A DNA stretch of 7,279 bases. It comes from Promethearchaeota archaeon (GTDB lineage Archaea; Asgardarchaeota; Lokiarchaeia; Sigyniarchaeales; SOKP01). The DNA lies in assembly GCA_016840695.1 (NCBI GenBank), contig JAEORV010000071.1:1-7279 (forward strand), given 5' to 3'. Below the pieces are notes generated by a model. It was not told the DNA's origin. It saw only the letters and a list, made by a program, of their open reading frames with translations, and did not search any database. Positions 4,990-7,279 of the stretch are shown piece by piece (position 1 is the stretch's first letter; every line of letters starts with the position of its first letter). The position numbers and the translations under genes are program-made.

Positions 4990-5848
4990 CCCTGAGCTTC
5001 TCGTAATATTTTATTAAATTCTTGAACACGAAGTCGGTAGCTGAGAAACCTTGCGTTGCGGATTTTGACAATACTTTAATTAAAAAACCTCGATATTTGA
5101 TGTTTTTACCAGGAGTAATGTTTAATTCCCTTATATTGTAGAAACTTCTCCAAAAATGTGTTGGCCAAGCAATTAATGGTTGTAATGTTTGCGTGTATTT
5201 TTTTTCTCCCTCTGGACTCAGTTCTAAAGGTTTTCCTCCTTTATATCGGTTATGATTATTTTCTTGCATGATCACTATAAATCCATCGCTCTCGATTTCG
5301 CTCATTATTTCGTGCAGTTTCTCAAGAGTAATAAAATTAATATTTAATTTAGTCAGATTTTTCAAGATTTCAGCGTCATCAATTTCTCTAAGCCGCATCA
5401 TTGAATAATTTCTCGCAAGGATATTATATTTTAAAGGGACAGACTCGTGATCCATTCTATTATATTGAACTAAATTCCCTAATATTTCTTTCGCCGCGAG
5501 ATATTTGAGAATTACCTGGTCTTGTTTCGAGAAATCCTTTTTAAACTGTGCTGAATCATTGAAATAGGCACTATATAGAGTTACTAACAAGGATTTTATA
5601 GAATAGAATCCATCTACAAGAGCATGTTCGAGAGTTTTTAAAACTTCAATTCTGTAATCTATATTATCTATGAATTTTTCCTTGCTTAGAGGAATTGAAC
5701 GGATTAAATGGGGATTCTCGTTGAAAGGTTTTAAATACTCGTCCCATTTAGATTTAAACCTGTACGACTGACCTTTTGCTATGCTACATAACTTATATAC
5801 GACGTCATAGAGCCTCTCGATAAATTCTTGTTCAGTACAATCAGTCAT
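4979..5848 (-). CDS. Protein of unknown function with a probable winged-helix DNA-binding domain
   Basis: 289 residues, soluble, no signal peptide or membrane helix. I do not recognise the family. Residues 1-100 look all-helical. Residues 155-218 resemble a winged helix: a helix at DDAEILKNLTKL (157-168), a probable recognition helix at TLEKLHEIMSEIESDGF (174-190), then a wing with IVIMQ and ending LELSPEGEKKY (208-218), like the 'LTxxG' wing ends of MarR/PadR-type regulators. The part after it (225-289) has several aromatics (WPTHFWRSFYNI) and closes with a charged helix. A transcription regulator is therefore plausible, but no ligand-binding domain is recognisable. Start ATG 5848 lacks a good Shine-Dalgarno. 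The aminotransferase gene ends 42 bases upstream on the same strand, so it may be co-transcribed with it or use its own TATA-like box (TATTATAAAT, 5890..5881). The gene converges on dtdA with a 15-base gap. Confidence 0.8.
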   Translation of the reverse strand: MTDCTEQEFIERLYDVVYKLCSIAKGQSYRFKSKWDEYLKPFNENPHLIRSIPLSKEKFIDNIDYRIEVLKTLEHALVDGFYSIKSLLVTLYSAYFNDSAQFKKDFSKQDQVILKYLAAKEILGNLVQYNRMDHESVPLKYNILARNYSMMRLREIDDAEILKNLTKLNINFITLEKLHEIMSEIESDGFIVIMQENNHNRYKGGKPLELSPEGEKKYTQTLQPLIAWPTHFWRSFYNIRELNITPGKNIKYRGFLIKVLSKSATQGFSATDFVFKNLIKYYEKLREER

Positions 5849-5880
5849 CCAATATATCAGCGTTTTGATGTTTTAAAATT

Positions 5881-5890
5881 ATTTATAATA
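5881..5890 (-). promoter_or_regulatory. TATA-like box for the winged-helix gene
   Basis: TATTATAAAT on the minus strand, between the aminotransferase stop and ATG 5848. Transcription from about 26 bases on would leave a leader of about 12 bases. The region is AT-rich, so chance is a real alternative, and read-through from the aminotransferase gene is equally possible. Confidence 0.3.
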
Positions 5891-7084
5891 CTATTGTGAT
5901 ATTTCACGCATTACTTTGATAACTTTTTCAGTCTGATCATTGCTAATTACTAGTGGTGGAAGCAAGCGGATAACCGTTAATCCAGCGTTTAAAAAGAACA
6001 CGCCCTTGGATGCAGCATTAATAATTCGTTCTTTCACGGGTTTCTTGAAATCCACGCCGATCATTAACCCTTTCCCTCGAACACCCCTTATATTTTCATT
6101 CTCTTCAGCGAGTCGTTTAAAATCAGTAATCATTTTTTCTCCTTGACTGGCTGCGTTCTCTGCAAGCTTTTCTTTCATTAAAATATTTATAGTAGCGTTT
6201 GCTGCAGCACAAACTAGCGGATTTCCTCCAAATGTCGTGTTATGCTCACCAACATTAAACTTGTTATATAATTCTTCAGGAGCAATTGTTGCACCCATTG
6301 GAAGCCCTCCTGCAATGGCTTTTGCCACGCATAAGACATCTGGAGTCACGTTGTAATGCTCGTAAGCGAACATCTTGCCAGTTCTTCCAAAACCCGTTTG
6401 GACTTCATCGTCTATAAGTATTAAATCTTTTTCATCGCATAGTTCTCGCAATGCCTTAGGGAAATCTTCAGGAGAGGGATGCACGCCTCCTTCCCCTTGG
6501 ACTAATTCAGTTATTATTGCGGCGGTGTTTTCATTAACAAGTTCTTTTACTGAATCGATATTTCCAAAAGAGGCGTATTTTACATTTGAACTTAGCCACG
6601 ACATGAAAGGTTTTCGATATTTCATGTTAAATGTCGTTGCTAAAGAACCTAAAGTTCTTCCATGAAAATCTCTCTTAAATGCAATTATTTCAGGGTTTTT
6701 TTTATCTCGATTAGCCGCTAATACTAATTTAATCGCAGCTTCAACAGCTTCCGTGCCGCTGTTGGATAAAAACGTTTGAGTAAGTGATTTTGGAGTTATT
6801 TGAGCCAGTTTTTCAAGTAATCGGGCACGTTCTTCTACAGGATATCCCGGGGGAACCATTACTAATTTTTGAATTTGTTTTTTCATTGCCTCGATGTATT
6901 TAGGATGGCTGTGTCCAATATTCATCACGCCATGTCCGGCAACGCAATCAATATATTCATTTCCTTTCTCGTCGTAGAGAAGAGCACCTTTTCCTTTGAC
7001 AATCACGTAGTCCCTTTTAGGAAATAACTTGGTGTGGTGAATTTTTTCTAACTCAATTATTTTAGAATAATCTTTTTCAGACAT
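5891..7084 (-). CDS. Class III pyridoxal-phosphate aminotransferase, ArgD/LysJ-like
   Basis: 397 residues, complete fold-type I class III aminotransferase. Likely reaction: reversible transfer of an amino group between glutamate and acetylornithine or LysW-carried aminoadipate semialdehyde or glutamate semialdehyde, in arginine or lysine synthesis. Visible motifs: SNSGTEAVEAA (107-117, phosphate grip), FHGRT (140-144), DDEVQTGFGRTG (225-236; Asp226 should face the pyridine nitrogen), AKAIAGGLPMGA (254-265; Lys255 should form the internal aldimine), NTTFGGNP (282-289; Thr284 should hold phosphate from the other subunit), VRGKGLMIGV (335-344) and VIRLLPPLVIS (371-381). The length and the C-terminal RxLPPLxIS segment favour the ArgD/LysJ branch over longer GABA aminotransferases, but a GabT-like or other omega-amino acid role is not excluded. 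No other arg or lys gene, and no lysW, is in view. Start ATG 7084 fits the family N-terminus; no Shine-Dalgarno, so possibly leaderless. Confidence 0.93.
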   Translation of the reverse strand: MSEKDYSKIIELEKIHHTKLFPKRDYVIVKGKGALLYDEKGNEYIDCVAGHGVMNIGHSHPKYIEAMKKQIQKLVMVPPGYPVEERARLLEKLAQITPKSLTQTFLSNSGTEAVEAAIKLVLAANRDKKNPEIIAFKRDFHGRTLGSLATTFNMKYRKPFMSWLSSNVKYASFGNIDSVKELVNENTAAIITELVQGEGGVHPSPEDFPKALRELCDEKDLILIDDEVQTGFGRTGKMFAYEHYNVTPDVLCVAKAIAGGLPMGATIAPEELYNKFNVGEHNTTFGGNPLVCAAANATINILMKEKLAENAASQGEKMITDFKRLAEENENIRGVRGKGLMIGVDFKKPVKERIINAASKGVFFLNAGLTVIRLLPPLVISNDQTEKVIKVMREISQ

Positions 7085-7159
7085 GAGACGATTTAAACTA
7101 ATATAAGATATTTGATAAACATAATTCTTTAAACAAAATTATTCCTCTTTTGTTAAAAA

Positions 7160-7172
7160 AATTTTTATAAAA
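7160..7172 (+). promoter_or_regulatory. Strong TATA-like promoter for a leaderless plus-strand start at 7194
   Basis: TTTATAAA (7164-7171) follows an A-run (7155-7161) that could be a BRE, and is the best TATA match in the window. Its centre lies about 26 bases before the ATG at 7194, the spacing expected when transcription starts on the start codon itself. It diverges from the aminotransferase gene. Confidence 0.5.
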
Positions 7173-7193
7173 ATAGTTACTATACAAAACTCA

Positions 7194-7277
7194 ATGCCAA
7201 TTCTAAGTGAGAAAATGAATAATGCCTTATCATTTCACTCAATTTTCTTTAACATTGACTCATCTTTCTTTAAATAA
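7194..7277 (+). CDS. Putative leaderless small ORF, 27 residues, unknown
   Basis: ATG 7194 to TAA 7275-7277. The peptide reads MPILSEKMNNAL, then SFHSIFFNIDSSFFK. Support comes mainly from the strong promoter placed exactly for a leaderless start. The first part, ILSEKMNNAL, resembles the opening of ferritin-like proteins (LSEKMxxAL), but the expected NEQ and the following helix are missing. It may be a broken gene start, a genuine small protein, or chance. It lies at the window edge and the sequence beyond would help decide. Confidence 0.3.
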   Translation: MPILSEKMNNALSFHSIFFNIDSSFFK

Positions 7278-7279
7278 AC

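Noticed and set aside
1..7279. tRNA, rRNA, CRISPR array, insertion sequence or integrase.
   Set aside because: No cloverleaf with conserved tRNA sequences, no rRNA core motifs, no regularly spaced repeats and no transposase or recombinase gene were seen.

Overview
The window reads as a piece of an AT-rich archaeal chromosome. The archaeal evidence is a D-aminoacyl-tRNA deacylase of the archaeal/plant type (DtdA, also called DTD2), TATA-box-like promoters about 26 bases before likely transcription starts, several starts without a ribosome binding site (leaderless style), one internal operon gene with a clean GGTGAT Shine-Dalgarno, and T-rich tracts at transcript ends. A lone methyltransferase-type corrinoid protein and a FtsX/MacB-type ABC exporter would suit an anaerobic archaeon, for example of the Asgard group, but the lineage is inference and was not tested.

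Layout. Minus strand 1-859: the ATPase of a MacB/LolD-type ABC system, followed 15 bases downstream by the first 22 codons of its FtsX-type permease, cut by the window edge. 860-1327: a long gene-free region with divergent promoters. On the plus strand it holds a predicted structured RNA of about 130 nt (963-1097): a 16-bp bulged closing helix, three internal hairpins and a T-rich tail. 1328-1966 plus: a B12-binding corrinoid protein. 2012-2980 minus: an eight-helix membrane protein with ZIP-transporter topology but without the usual metal-ligand motifs. 3079-4963 plus: a two-gene operon of a tandem-GNAT acetyltransferase and dtdA. 4979-5848 minus: an unrecognised protein with a probable winged-helix domain. 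5891-7084 minus: a class III aminotransferase of the ArgD/LysJ kind. 7160-7277 plus: a strong TATA-like promoter placed exactly for a leaderless start, leading into a 27-codon ORF.

How the parts may work together. The ABC ATPase and permease form one exporter or lipoprotein-release type complex. The acetyltransferase and DtdA are probably co-transcribed and may act together on D-amino acids (inference). The corrinoid protein has no methyltransferase partner in view. The most interesting items are the structured RNA with three exposed C-rich junctions, the evidence that dtdA starts at an AUA codon just after a perfect Shine-Dalgarno, and the ZIP-like protein that seems to have lost metal binding.
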